A DNA stretch of 42,080 nucleotides from a bacterium (GTDB lineage Bacteria > CSSED10-310 > JAJRTK01), in contig JAJRTK010000509.1 of the NCBI GenBank assembly GCA_024278345.1, positions 1 through 42,080 of the forward strand, written 5' to 3'. Positions 9,701 to 16,910 of this stretch are shown here, one piece after another. The notes beneath the pieces were generated by a model that made no database searches, was not told where the DNA came from, and saw nothing but the letters and a program-made list of their open reading frames with translations. The stretch's first letter is position 1. Every line of letters starts with the position of its first letter. Both the position numbers and the translations under genes were made by a program.

Positions 9701-10556
9701 GCTCTTCAGGAAGGCCGGCTACAAGCTCCGAAGGGGAAGCCGAAGAGGCCTCCAACGGCAAACGAATAAAGTCGGAAAGTCTCAGGCCAAAAAAGGGCGG
9801 CTCCCCCACAAGAAGCTCAAAAAGCATGCAGCCCAAGGCATAGAGATCAGTCCGCGCATCCACGAATTCCCCCCGGATCTGTTCCGGCGACATGTAGTTG
9901 GCGGTCCCCACGATTCCGCCTCCAACCTCCAGGGCTTCCCGCCTGTTGCGCCCCCCGAAGCGTGAGATCAATCCAAAGTCCACAAGGACCGGTGTCCCGT
10001 CATCCCGTATCAAGACGTTGTCCGGCTTGAGGTCCCGATGCACAATCCCCTCGCCATGCATGTACGCAAGGGTCCAACAAAGCTTCTGGATTGGAACCAG
10101 AATCTGCCGGAGCGCCTCCCACGGTATCCTGGGAAGTTCTCCCGGCCCCATCCGTGAATTCACTTCGCTCGACTTCTCCCGATCCATGCCGCGCAGCCTC
10201 TCTCGAGGCGCCCTGGGATCCCAAAAACGCAAGCAGGTTTCACGAAGCGAGTCTCCCTCGATGAGCTCCATGGCGTACCATGGGAGAGACTCCTCCACCC
10301 CTTCATCCAAGATGCGCACAATCCCCGGATGCTCGATCCTGGCCAGCGCATGGATCTCACGGCGGATGGTCCCCACGAGCCCTTCCTGGCGCCTGTGGAC
10401 CGTTTTGACGGCCACAACCACTCCTGAACTTCGATGGACGGCGCGGTAAACCACCCCCATCTTTCCCTCTCCGATGGGAGCGACAATCTTGTAGGGTCCC
10501 AGTGTCGGTGGTACCTTTTTCATGAGAAACAGGTTTTCAGCCGTTGTACGCGGCAA
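6714..10556 (-). CDS. Ser/Thr protein kinase fused to AAA ATPase and TPR domains
   Basis: A 1280-residue cytoplasmic signalling protein. Residues of about 21-300 are a complete Hanks-type kinase: GEGKMG loop, VAVKTV Lys51, HRDLKPDN (catalytic Asp175), DFG at 193-195 and MSPEQ. Residues of about 335-600 are a STAND-like predicted ATPase with Walker A GGESGIGKT (365-373) and Walker B LLVLVDDLQW (483-492). From about 800 to 1200 there are at least seven tetratricopeptide-like repeats. The plan resembles PknK and large myxobacterial kinase-ATPase regulators. Residues 530-600 are a low-complexity insert, and 18 bases are duplicated in tandem at 8462-8497. Two starts are possible: ATG 10556 overlaps the dehydrogenase gene by 20 bases, and ATG 10523 lies just after it. 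Either way it reads as the second gene of a pair with the dehydrogenase. No TM helix is seen. Confidence 0.93.
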   Translation of the reverse strand: MPRTTAENLFLMKKVPPTLGPYKIVAPIGEGKMGVVYRAVHRSSGVVVAVKTVHRRQEGLVGTIRREIHALARIEHPGIVRILDEGVEESLPWYAMELIEGDSLRETCLRFWDPRAPRERLRGMDREKSSEVNSRMGPGELPRIPWEALRQILVPIQKLCWTLAYMHGEGIVHRDLKPDNVLIRDDGTPVLVDFGLISRFGGRNRREALEVGGGIVGTANYMSPEQIRGEFVDARTDLYALGCMLFELLVGEPPFFGLRLSDFIRLPLEASSASPSELVAGLPEELDQLLQRLLERRPAARLGHADDVANALGMLGLAQARDPRFPEPRPYLYRPGFTGRSLEMDKLRRRLERLEAGKGSILLVGGESGIGKTRLIKEMARMATRRGIQVVTGQCRETGGRPLEAFRGVLQAVGDLCKERGPLARERFLGRQAGLLALYEPSLLEGAHEPLQQPEPPSPEAARRKLFEALWSTLVALGGERALLVLVDDLQWMDELSLGFFHYVAKLPAAGEDPVLLVGSYRSDMDLQPLGPDFSSGTVARPSGPFPGKSAGARRRHTEGEEPETGGVVMQTVQDGRPTKTAVETGEQTPRQIRHEISGLEPLLERPTVGRLELGRLDAAAVAAMARDMLALHPPEGFCEFLLSQSKGVPFFVAELLHAAVEQQKLTRDQEGRWQVHWREAPGQGRRDGLPLRDGLPLLGSVEELLDSRLEEIEPQSRQLLAAAAVMGHSVPASLLRHVVGMGEETFFEAAAELLRKRLMEETEEGFLRFAHDQIRSMTHDGIELGERSRLHRRAAAALEALPEAEILEHSSEIGFHWEGAACFGEARQWYEKAAREAVRRYANEEAEDLFRRCLSLMPNPDALAVQIRVRMARDILIHTGRMEEAERELLRALETARALANPLLEANSLAGLGDIWRKVGALDRAWEAAEKALRIYRRIGEAPRIAEMLTLQANVCHNRGQLDEAGALFEEVLHLCRDAGERSREGIALCNVAMILHNRGHLETAKARYIEALEIQRSVGDRRSEGITLGNLAILYQSLGRMEEACDFYTKALVIHREVGNRMVEGHTLCNLACIYEGLDRLAEARELFEQAIEIHREVGDRRFEAMSVNNLAVVALKEGHIEESLRLFDEALENLQRLGDRRIEALLSLERIRLRRLAGEAFEPLVERVSGFREFLAGIGDMQNAAFCACELGHLRIALGKSGSIHLVTAKQIAEGMAQEAKNSRLWKALERLEKAQAAFEAGETWLLIGGECREDLSGSLRTSLEVLKGARGSHPNP
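8462..8497 (-). repeat. Perfect 18-bp tandem duplication within kinase gene
   Basis: The 18-base unit GAAGAGGGAGGCCATCCC occurs twice head to tail (8462-8479 and 8480-8497). It adds six residues in frame (DGLPLR followed by DGLPLL in the protein). It lies between the ATPase module and the TPR region, where a length change should be tolerated. Confidence 0.9.
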
Positions 10557-11691
10557 GTCCAGTGAGCGCTTGGCCCAGAATCAGCGTGTGGATTTGGTGA
10601 GTGCCCTCATAGGTCTTCACCGATTCCAGGTTCAGCATGTGTCTACCGCAGTGGTAATCGTCCATGATCCCGTTGGCTCCAAGGAGCTCCCGAGCCTTTC
10701 GGGCCACGTCGAGAGCGATGGCAACATTGTTCCGCTTCGCCAACGATATCTGAGCTGGCGTCGCGGCACCGGCATCCTTGAGGCGTCCCAACTGGAGACA
10801 TATAAGCTGCGCTTTCGTGATCTCCGTCGCCATCTCCGCCAAAGCCTGCTGGATGATCTGGAATCCCGCCAGAGGGCGACCAAACTGCTTTCGGCCCAAA
10901 CAGTATTGGAGTGCCTCCTCAAAACATGCCGCAGCGGCTCCCACGGCTCCCCAGGCGATTCCATATCGAGCGGAGCTCAGACATTCCAGAGGTGATCGCA
11001 AACCGCGGCTCCCGGGAAGAAGCGCCGACTCGGGCAACTCTACACCGTCAAGGTAAAGCTCACTTGTCACCGAGGCGCGAAGAGAGAACTTCCCCGTCAT
11101 GACCGAGGTCGTGTACCCAGGCGCATCGTTGGGAACCAAGAATCCTCGGATTCGGTCCTCGGTTTTCGCCCAAATGACCGAAATGTCAGAGATAGACCCG
11201 TTGGTGATCCAGCGCTTGGTTCCTGAAATGCGCCAGCCATCGGCGGTTTTCTCGGCCCTGGTCTCCATCCCCCCGGGGTCCGATCCATGATCTGGCTCTG
11301 TCAAACCAAAACAACCTATGGCCGCGCCCGACGCCAGCCGGGGCAGCCAGTTCTCCTTCTGCTCGTCGCTTCCGAACTTCCAAATGGGAAACATCACCAA
11401 GGAACTCTGAACCGAAGCAAAGCTGCGCAGCCCGCTGTCACCTCGCTCCAACTCCCTCATCACGATGCCATAGCCCGTCTGCCCCAAGTCGGTGCATCCG
11501 TACCCCGAAAGGTTGGCGCCAAGGAGGCCCAGCTCACCAAGTCGGGGCACCAGATGCCGCGGAAATTCATCCTCCCGAAAGTAGCGCGCAATATCGGGCA
11601 ACACTTCCTTGTCCACGAACTGCCGAACGGTGTCGCGGATGATTCGGCCCTCCTCGGTCAATTCTGCATCCAGCTCGTAAAAATCGATCAT
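10537..11691 (-). CDS. Acyl-CoA dehydrogenase, glutaryl-CoA dehydrogenase-like
   Basis: An FAD-dependent acyl-CoA dehydrogenase of 384 residues. The FAD/substrate motif CFGLTEPDHGSDPGGMET and the C-terminal TYEGTHQIHTLILGQALTG segment are both strongly reminiscent of glutaryl-CoA dehydrogenase. The Glu in TYEGTH is the catalytic base position in that enzyme. Glutaryl-CoA dehydrogenase oxidises and decarboxylates glutaryl-CoA to crotonyl-CoA in lysine/tryptophan degradation, but non-decarboxylating relatives exist, so the substrate is inferred. A GAGGAGA ribosome site sits immediately before the ATG. The gene heads a two-gene unit with the large kinase; no electron-transfer flavoprotein genes are nearby. 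Confidence 0.9.
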   Translation of the reverse strand: MIDFYELDAELTEEGRIIRDTVRQFVDKEVLPDIARYFREDEFPRHLVPRLGELGLLGANLSGYGCTDLGQTGYGIVMRELERGDSGLRSFASVQSSLVMFPIWKFGSDEQKENWLPRLASGAAIGCFGLTEPDHGSDPGGMETRAEKTADGWRISGTKRWITNGSISDISVIWAKTEDRIRGFLVPNDAPGYTTSVMTGKFSLRASVTSELYLDGVELPESALLPGSRGLRSPLECLSSARYGIAWGAVGAAAACFEEALQYCLGRKQFGRPLAGFQIIQQALAEMATEITKAQLICLQLGRLKDAGAATPAQISLAKRNNVAIALDVARKARELLGANGIMDDYHCGRHMLNLESVKTYEGTHQIHTLILGQALTGLAAYNG

Positions 11692-12203
11692 TTCTTCTCC
11701 TCGTATTTCGTTGAAAATTTCCGGATGGCGGTGGAGCTTCCCTCCCAGTGCCCGAAGACCGAATCCACCCCCGGTTTCTGGTCGTGCTCTTCTTTTAGGG
11801 CGGAGTTGTCGGCAAACCCTTTGTTTTCTTCGTGTTGCCTTCCGCTCCCATCAGTCGCCATCCGGCGCCCGCTGCTCGCCATTGTCGCCGCCTTCGATCC
11901 ATTGCCCCAGGGCTGGAGCACCCCCCGGTTTCTGCCGGGCACCCCTTCCCCCCAAAAAAAAAGCAGGAGGTTCGCCCCAGGGCAACCTCGTTGGAACATC
12001 CGCCTGGCTCGCAGGTTGGAACCCTTGTAAGCAAAGCTGGCACCCAAGCGGTATTTGAGCATGGACCGGCTCGATTGTCATGGGCTGCTCAGCAGATCGA
12101 ATGTCAACGACCGCACCTTGAACGCATTGGAACCGGCATGGAATTTTGCGTGCGGCAAAGTCCCACGATTGGCAGATTGTAGTGGTGCAGGGAGATTGAA
12201 GCC
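11692..12203. other. Intergenic region with repeat copy and homopolymer tracts
   Basis: Half a kilobase between the divergent dehydrogenase and the small plus-strand ORF, with no convincing gene. It contains a copy of the dispersed repeat (11819-11890), C/G-rich direct and inverted segments around 11905-11945, and adjacent runs of six C and nine A (11948-11962). The homopolymer junction is a plausible spot for an assembly indel, but no broken gene is visible around it. Confidence 0.6.
11819..11890 (-). repeat. Dispersed intergenic repeat, copy 2 (full length)
   Basis: Read on the minus strand it begins GGCGACAATGGCGAGCAGCG, passes through a short palindromic centre (GGCGCCGGATGGCGAC), then GATGGGAGCGGAAGGCAACA, and ends in an A-rich CGAAGAAAACAAAG tail. 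It aligns along its whole length with the copy at 29622-29695, with substitutions mainly in the centre. Confidence 0.75.
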
Positions 12204-12470
12204 ATGAGCCTGCAATTCAATTTCGCCGAGCTCGGCCAGCTCACCGGAGAACTCGTAGAACTTGTTCACCACCCGACCCACGGAGGCCAGATCGGCTGGA
12301 TCGTCGATGTCGCGACGGCCATTCCCGTTCAACTTCGGCGAATGTTGGTGGACGAGGGCCGAGACGTCAAAGACTTGAAGTCCGAATACGGTCACCGGGT
12401 TCAGTTTCAAATCGAGTTGGAGGCGGGGGAGAGATTGACCATCAATTGGCAGGACGTGGAGTTTCTTTGA
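12204..12470 (+). CDS. Small hypothetical protein, 88 residues
   Basis: A short soluble protein with no signal peptide or membrane segment and no family I recognise. A GGGAG ribosome site lies nine bases before the ATG. The composition is balanced (for example GQIGWIVDVATAIPVQLRRM in the middle, INWQDVEFL at the end) and does not look like random translation. It is alternately hydrophobic and charged, consistent with a small alpha/beta domain. It is a single gene, convergent with the truncated gene at 12514-12732 and unlinked by spacing to anything else. It is probably real because of the ribosome site and sequence quality, but this is not certain. Confidence 0.6.
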   Translation: MSLQFNFAELGQLTGELVELVHHPTHGGQIGWIVDVATAIPVQLRRMLVDEGRDVKDLKSEYGHRVQFQIELEAGERLTINWQDVEFL

Positions 12471-12513
12471 CTTTCATTCGGGTTGACTCGCCCGTAGCGG
12501 GAACCCGCCGCCC

Positions 12514-12732
12514 TCACTCCTGGACGACGGCAACAGTCGGTGTCGCGTTGTTGTGCGTGGTGGGGTAGGCGACCTCATTGTAAGCTCGATGGCACAGGTG
12601 AGGCATCCCGTTGCACGGAAGCCCTTGTCCCAACGCCTGATGGGCAATTCCAGCCCCCGACAGAAGAATCGCCGCGCTCAAAAAACGCGCACCGAATAGA
12701 AAGCACCGGGACAAAAACACCGTGCTTGGCAT
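12514..12732 (-). pseudogene. Truncated exported PI-PLC-X-like protein (N-terminal fragment)
   Basis: A 72-residue open frame with a strong GGAGG ribosome site seven bases before its ATG. Residues 1-37 look like a signal peptide (hydrophobic FLSAAILLSGAGIAHQALG). The mature part, CNGMPHLCHRAYNEVAYPTTHN, matches the opening of secreted phosphatidylinositol-phospholipase-C X-domain proteins, where the Cys-containing start leads to a THN motif bearing the first catalytic His. The frame stops 13 residues after THN, whereas a working enzyme needs roughly 250 more. No continuation is visible in the other frames downstream, because the 12204 gene begins there on the opposite strand. I call it a decayed remnant; a short secreted peptide cannot be ruled out. 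Confidence 0.6.
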
Positions 12733-12883
12733 CAGGATACCTCCAGAACTGATCGTCACCGAATGCTCTGAGCAAGGTCTTTCATACCATGTTTCCATGG
12801 GCGGCTCCAAGGCATGCGAGGCCGGCATCCGGCCACTACCCTGAAGAGTGTTCCGCGGACCCGGTGGAGGCGAAAAGGCAAAG

Positions 12884-12958
12884 CGTCCCCAGCGGGATTC
12901 GAACCCACGCTTCCGCCTTGAGAGGGCGGTGTCCTAGTCCGGACTAGACGATGGGGAC
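12884..12958 (-). tRNA. tRNA-Glu (anticodon CTC)
   Basis: On the minus strand a full cloverleaf can be drawn: acceptor GTCCCCA paired with TGGGGAC, anticodon stem CCGCC/GGCGG around loop CTCTCAA, and T-loop GTTCGAATC. The anticodon CTC reads GAG (Glu). The discriminator is G, and the CCA end is not encoded. A tRNA-Lys lies 41 bases upstream in the same direction, so both probably come from one precursor; a 6-bp hairpin (12975-12992) sits between them. Confidence 0.95.
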
Positions 12959-12996
12959 TCACGTCGCAAGGATCTCCCGCTCGGTGGCGGGAAAGC

Positions 12997-13072
12997 TGGT
13001 GAGCCGTGAAGGGATTGAACCTTCGACCCGTTGCTTAAAAGGCAACTGCTCTACCTACTGAGCTAACGGCCC
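12997..13072 (-). tRNA. tRNA-Lys (anticodon TTT)
   Basis: The minus strand gives acceptor GGGCCGT paired with ACGGCTC, D-arm AGCTCAGTAGGTAGAGC, anticodon stem GTTGC/GCAAC around CTTTTAA, and a T-loop GTTCAATCC. The anticodon TTT reads AAA/AAG. The discriminator A at 13000 is followed by an encoded CCA (12997-12999), unlike its tRNA-Glu neighbour. Confidence 0.96.
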
Positions 13073-13198
13073 ACGCTCTCGACCGCCTCATCGTGCGGAA
13101 CGGGCGCTAATCTACAGAACTGATCCAACTTTGTCAATTGGCCCCGAATGACTTCACTGGGCGAAAAGCTCTGAGCCGCACTCTTTCCGCTTTTCACG

Positions 13199-13792
13199 CT
13201 ACAGGCGCGAAGTAAAGCCCTTGACAAAATGCTCGCCGATGTTCTGCTTGCCAAGGTAGATGTCCCAAATCGCTCTCGAGAACTTCACATTTTTGATTTC
13301 CATGGGCTCATGGTTCGCTATCTTGCACGAGACACCGACCCCGGGAACGTGGATGAACCAAACGTGGTCCGCGGTCTTGAGCGTCCGGGGAGTAAAATAA
13401 TCCTGGAATTGCTTCAGCTCCGCCGTGAACTCGGTTTCCTTGTAGTTGAGAAGGATTGCTTCCTTGAAGGCGCTGAACATTTTCTTGCCGCCCACCTTCC
13501 GTTCCATGATGAGATGAAGCGCCTTGGGCACGTCGGCCGCGGCAAGCTCATGGGCGTTTTTGACCATGGCTTCCCTGGCCAGATAGCTGGCGATCCCATA
13601 GACGTTGATCCAGGCTTTTTCCCGGAGAGCGGTACCGGTGCAGCGGAGGTTGACATCTTCTCCGCCGACTTTCAAAGTGACGGAAGCGGGAAAGGTAATG
13701 TCGCTTCCGTCCACGGCGATTTCCTGAGCCGCAAACGCCGTGGCGCAGGTAAAAGAAAAGATGAGTGCCACTCTTTTTGTCGTGTGGGACAT
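13199..13792 (-). CDS. Exported chalcone isomerase-like protein
   Basis: A 197-residue protein starting at ATG 13792, seven bases after a GAGGAGG ribosome site. Residues 1-20 form a signal peptide (ALIFSFTCATAFAAQ). The rest resembles the bacterial chalcone-isomerase-like domain (CHMI/CHI fold), with FPASVTLKVGGEDVNLRCTG, an INVYGIASYL strand and a terminal FSRAIWDIYLGK segment. Bacterial members are mostly of unknown function, are often periplasmic, and related folds bind fatty acids; true flavonoid chemistry is not implied. It is preceded on the same strand by the JAMM gene with a 70-base gap. Confidence 0.82.
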   Translation of the reverse strand: MSHTTKRVALIFSFTCATAFAAQEIAVDGSDITFPASVTLKVGGEDVNLRCTGTALREKAWINVYGIASYLAREAMVKNAHELAAADVPKALHLIMERKVGGKKMFSAFKEAILLNYKETEFTAELKQFQDYFTPRTLKTADHVWFIHVPGVGVSCKIANHEPMEIKNVKFSRAIWDIYLGKQNIGEHFVKGFTSRL

Positions 13793-13862
13793 GGTCAACC
13801 TCCTCAACGTTGATGATCGCAATTCAACAATGGGTGTAGCCTAAGCGGGGATCCTTGCCATG

Positions 13863-14390
13863 TCAACACGATGAAGGCCACTCCTCGCGCTGTTCGGGGC
13901 CGGGAGACACGGCCCCGAACAGCGCGGTACAATGGAAGTCACCGATTCCATCCTGGAACTCGAATAAGCGGGCCGCCACCGCACGACCTCGGCGCACTTC
14001 AAGGATGAGGTGCGATACCGGGTAAAGGGGTTGCCCCCCGAAAAGCGCTTCTTTTCGGTCGATGGCCGAAAAGATGGCGGGAAGATCAATGTGCGAGTGG
14101 TACACGCCAAGAACGGGGCGGCTGGTCATCAGGCTCCGAGCCAGAAAGATGACGTCTTGTGGCGCCATCATGAAGCGGTTCCGGGCCTCGCTGGACAAAA
14201 AGGTGGAACGGGATTCCGGCGACTGCTGCCAACGATTGGTTGAAGGCCTCATCTCATGGACGACTCGGTTCTCCGCCGATCCGATCAGGAGCCCGCAACA
14301 CTCGCGGGGAGCTTCCTGTTCCGCATGCTCGAAAAGGCATCGCAGGATCTCAGCCTTGATCTTGAGAGGCTGCTTTCTCTTTGTCCTCAC
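13863..14390 (-). CDS. JAMM/MPN-domain metalloprotease (M67 family)
   Basis: A 175-residue zinc isopeptidase-like protein. The catalytic Glu lies in APRECCGLLIG, and the zinc site is visible as YHSHIDLPAIFSAIDR, equivalent to the H-x-H-x(7)-S-x(2)-D JAMM signature. Prokaryotic members can act on ubiquitin-like sulfur carriers or remove C-terminal tags, but no ThiS/MoaD-like partner is nearby. I choose GTG 14390 because GGAGGAG sits five bases upstream; the frame is open to an ATG at 14429 that would add 13 residues and lacks such a site. The C-terminal 25 residues after the domain are unremarkable. It is divergent from the kinase operon, with 129 bases between. Confidence 0.85.
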   Translation of the reverse strand: MRTKRKQPLKIKAEILRCLFEHAEQEAPRECCGLLIGSAENRVVHEMRPSTNRWQQSPESRSTFLSSEARNRFMMAPQDVIFLARSLMTSRPVLGVYHSHIDLPAIFSAIDRKEALFGGQPLYPVSHLILEVRRGRAVAARLFEFQDGIGDFHCTALFGAVSPGPEQREEWPSSC

Positions 14391-14519
14391 CGGTTCTCCT
14401 CCCGCCAGGTCAAGTTGGCGTTGTTTCAAACCGCGCCGAAAGTTTAGGTTGCCGAGCGAAGGAAAGCGCGCTGTAAGAGTCCGTGATCCGCCTTCGTCTA
14501 TCCTTCGGGGAGGGTAGGG

Positions 14520-16910
14520 GTGGATCTTGCCATGGCGCTTGCACTCGACGATGTTGACTTTGAGACGCTACAATCCGAAGAAGTGCGAACTTGCGTTGAC
14601 CATGCCTCTATCTTGTTCTTTGGGGAAAACGAATTGCAACCTGTGGATTCTAACGAATTGCAACCTGTAGATTTCAAAGAGATCTTTGAGCTCGACAAAG
14701 CGCGAGGCGAAATTGCCCGCCTTGATGGAACAGGAGCCAAGGATGTGGTTGTCATGGGTGTCAGGCGACAAAACGCGGGTTCCAATGGGGACCCCCGTGC
14801 ATTGAAGATTTTCACCGTTGCGAACGCGGCGGAGATCCCCGAAGTCAGGGACGAGTATTTGGCCCAGTACAGCGCAGACCCGAACTGTTTTCGCAAGGAC
14901 GCAAGTACGTTCGGTTTTTTTCTAAATTACGCGTCGTTCGAAGCTGAAGTATTCATTCTACAGATGGCTTCAAAGGCCGGCGCGGATCGAATCGTCTCGC
15001 TTTTAGGATCGCATCAACTGGTGAATCTCCCCTTGGGCGGCCTGGCGGACAAGAAGGTCGTCAATGCCATCGAGCTGCCAAGGCTGGACAAATACAGACA
15101 CAGGAGTCCCTCTGAGTGGAGGGAGGGAGTGGGTGACCTCGTGGAGATATTGGAGGCCATCCACCAGCTTCACTCCCTTTTCATCGCCAAGGAGGATTAC
15201 CCCGCGGAGCTCCAGGCCAAGATCAGCGACGACGGCGGATTCCATCACCCCATCCATCTCGATATCAACCCCAGTCAGGTCATGCGCGACGCCAATAAGC
15301 GGCTGGTTCTTATCGACTTTGGCTATGGACGGATTCTAGATGAAAAAATCAAACGCTCCACGAACTTCCTTGGTGTTCGCACGGAGCTTTACCCTCCGCC
15401 CGAACAGCTTCGGGGCCTCCACGAGAGCGCCCTCGATTTTAGAGATTACTGCCAAGAAGTGATCGATGTCTATCCCGTGGCCATCATGCTTTTCCAGTTC
15501 CTGACAGGTTTGGAATACGCCTCGGAAGTGTATGCCAAGACGGGGGTGGACGAAGTGCCTGCGGCAGCGGTGGGCAAGTATCGGGAGGACCATCTTGAAA
15601 AGGTCCTCAAAGAAATCTCCATCGACCGGGAGTTCGACAGAGTTCGGGAACCCCTGCTTGCTTGGCTCAAGGCCATAACGGAAACCGCCTGGGAAAATCG
15701 GAAGCGTGCGATCCTCGAACTTCTGGGTAAAGGAGAGCATGGGTGGAAGGGAGAATGGAACCTGGCGATCCGCTCGGCTGACTATCTTAGCCGGAAAGTC
15801 CTTGGACGCAACCTGAAGATCACGTTGAACGAAGCGCGGTTACCCGGTGCCAGACGCCCATGGCTGCATCTTTGTGCCACTCCTGAGGCGGATGCCTCCG
15901 TTGTCCCACTTGCCGACCTGGTAGAGACCGCCCTGGTTCAAGACGGGACCAACGCTCGAACCGTGCCGACCTCAGAAGTGAGGTGGTTTGCTCGAGGTGT
16001 TCCCCGTTTCGATTCAGCCGCGGAATCGGAGAGGTATCGAAGGGGGATTGCGCTGAGGGATAAGACTGCGGAGATGGTCAATCGGCCGGTTGTTTGGAGA
16101 AACTGTTTTCGGCCCTGGTGGCCGGGCAGCTACAGGCTCTACCCCACGTGGCATGGTTTGGTTGCTTGGGATGCCGCGGTGGACATCGAGGTGATTCCCG
16201 GAAATTGCGACCTGTTTGTGGGCATTGAGGGTAGAGGCGATGACGTTCTGGAACTGGGGAAGGAGCTTTTCCTTTGCGATGGGATGCGCGGGACGATGAG
16301 TCTTTTTGCGGTTCATCCGGAGCATGGGATCCTGCTTCCGGTGGAAGCCAGGATCGAGAGGCCCAATCAATATGAAAGGGGCATAAGGTTCGGATTTCCC
16401 GAAGCAGGGTCCCTCGAATTCATGGCGGGATTGTTCAGCCTTCCGTTGGAAGTCCGGATTATGGGGAGTTTTGAAGAAGTCCTGCGAAAAACTCGGGAGC
16501 TTCACGGTGCTGAGGTCCCCTCCCGCACGGAACTTACAGCCCTTCAATCACTTTTTTGGATCGCGGCAACCGCGGAAGACGTTCCTGCCGAATTCCTTGT
16601 GGTCCTGGGTTCGAACCTCGAAGCCATTGCTCGGAAACACGCGCTGGAATCGCTGATGAATCAAGATGCAGTCCAACTCTTACGGATCGCGTTATCCGGT
16701 GTTGAGTCAGGTTATCCATTGAAGGCCGTGGCGTTGGCCAACTACCTTCTCATGGCTGAATCCCATGACGCAAGAGAGGCGGAATCTTCACTTTTGCGGG
16801 AGCTGGCCGGCATATTGAATGGGCATGAGGGTTGTCCTCAACTCCTTGTTCCTCATCGCTTTTTTCTGGAATCGATCCTCAAGCGTTTTCCATCTCGAGG
16901 TTTGCGATGA
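14520..16910 (+). CDS. Atypical protein kinase-like protein, first gene of kinase-phosphatase-ABC operon
   Basis: A 796-residue soluble protein. Residues of about 65-390 retain a divergent kinase fold: RALKIF (Lys96, the ATP Lys position), HLDINPSQV (246-254, Asp248 at the catalytic position), LVLIDFGYGR (DFG 266-268) and YPPPEQLRG, equivalent to the activation-segment PEQ motif. The usual LKPEN of the catalytic loop reads INPSQ, so Lys and Asn are replaced and the glycine loop is not clear. Residues of about 410-796 match nothing I know; they contain a WRNCFRPWWPG stretch. GTG 14520 is chosen because GGGGAGGG precedes it by five bases. The stop overlaps the phosphatase start (ATGA). A 24-base unit is duplicated in frame near the N-terminus. 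Whether it phosphorylates proteins or is a pseudokinase scaffold is open. Confidence 0.8.
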   Translation: MDLAMALALDDVDFETLQSEEVRTCVDHASILFFGENELQPVDSNELQPVDFKEIFELDKARGEIARLDGTGAKDVVVMGVRRQNAGSNGDPRALKIFTVANAAEIPEVRDEYLAQYSADPNCFRKDASTFGFFLNYASFEAEVFILQMASKAGADRIVSLLGSHQLVNLPLGGLADKKVVNAIELPRLDKYRHRSPSEWREGVGDLVEILEAIHQLHSLFIAKEDYPAELQAKISDDGGFHHPIHLDINPSQVMRDANKRLVLIDFGYGRILDEKIKRSTNFLGVRTELYPPPEQLRGLHESALDFRDYCQEVIDVYPVAIMLFQFLTGLEYASEVYAKTGVDEVPAAAVGKYREDHLEKVLKEISIDREFDRVREPLLAWLKAITETAWENRKRAILELLGKGEHGWKGEWNLAIRSADYLSRKVLGRNLKITLNEARLPGARRPWLHLCATPEADASVVPLADLVETALVQDGTNARTVPTSEVRWFARGVPRFDSAAESERYRRGIALRDKTAEMVNRPVVWRNCFRPWWPGSYRLYPTWHGLVAWDAAVDIEVIPGNCDLFVGIEGRGDDVLELGKELFLCDGMRGTMSLFAVHPEHGILLPVEARIERPNQYERGIRFGFPEAGSLEFMAGLFSLPLEVRIMGSFEEVLRKTRELHGAEVPSRTELTALQSLFWIAATAEDVPAEFLVVLGSNLEAIARKHALESLMNQDAVQLLRIALSGVESGYPLKAVALANYLLMAESHDAREAESSLLRELAGILNGHEGCPQLLVPHRFFLESILKRFPSRGLR
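14631..14678 (+). repeat. 24-bp in-frame tandem duplication
   Basis: Two adjacent 24-base units (14631-14654 and 14655-14678) share GAATTGCAACCTGT and encode NELQPVD twice. The second unit has diverged by a few bases. It lies in the N-terminal region of the kinase-like gene, before the ATP-binding lysine. Confidence 0.85.

Noticed and set aside
11711-12058. Open frames within the 11692-12203 gap
   Set aside because: They are translations of the dispersed repeat and C/A homopolymers. Composition is skewed (Pro/Arg/Ser) and there is no start signal.
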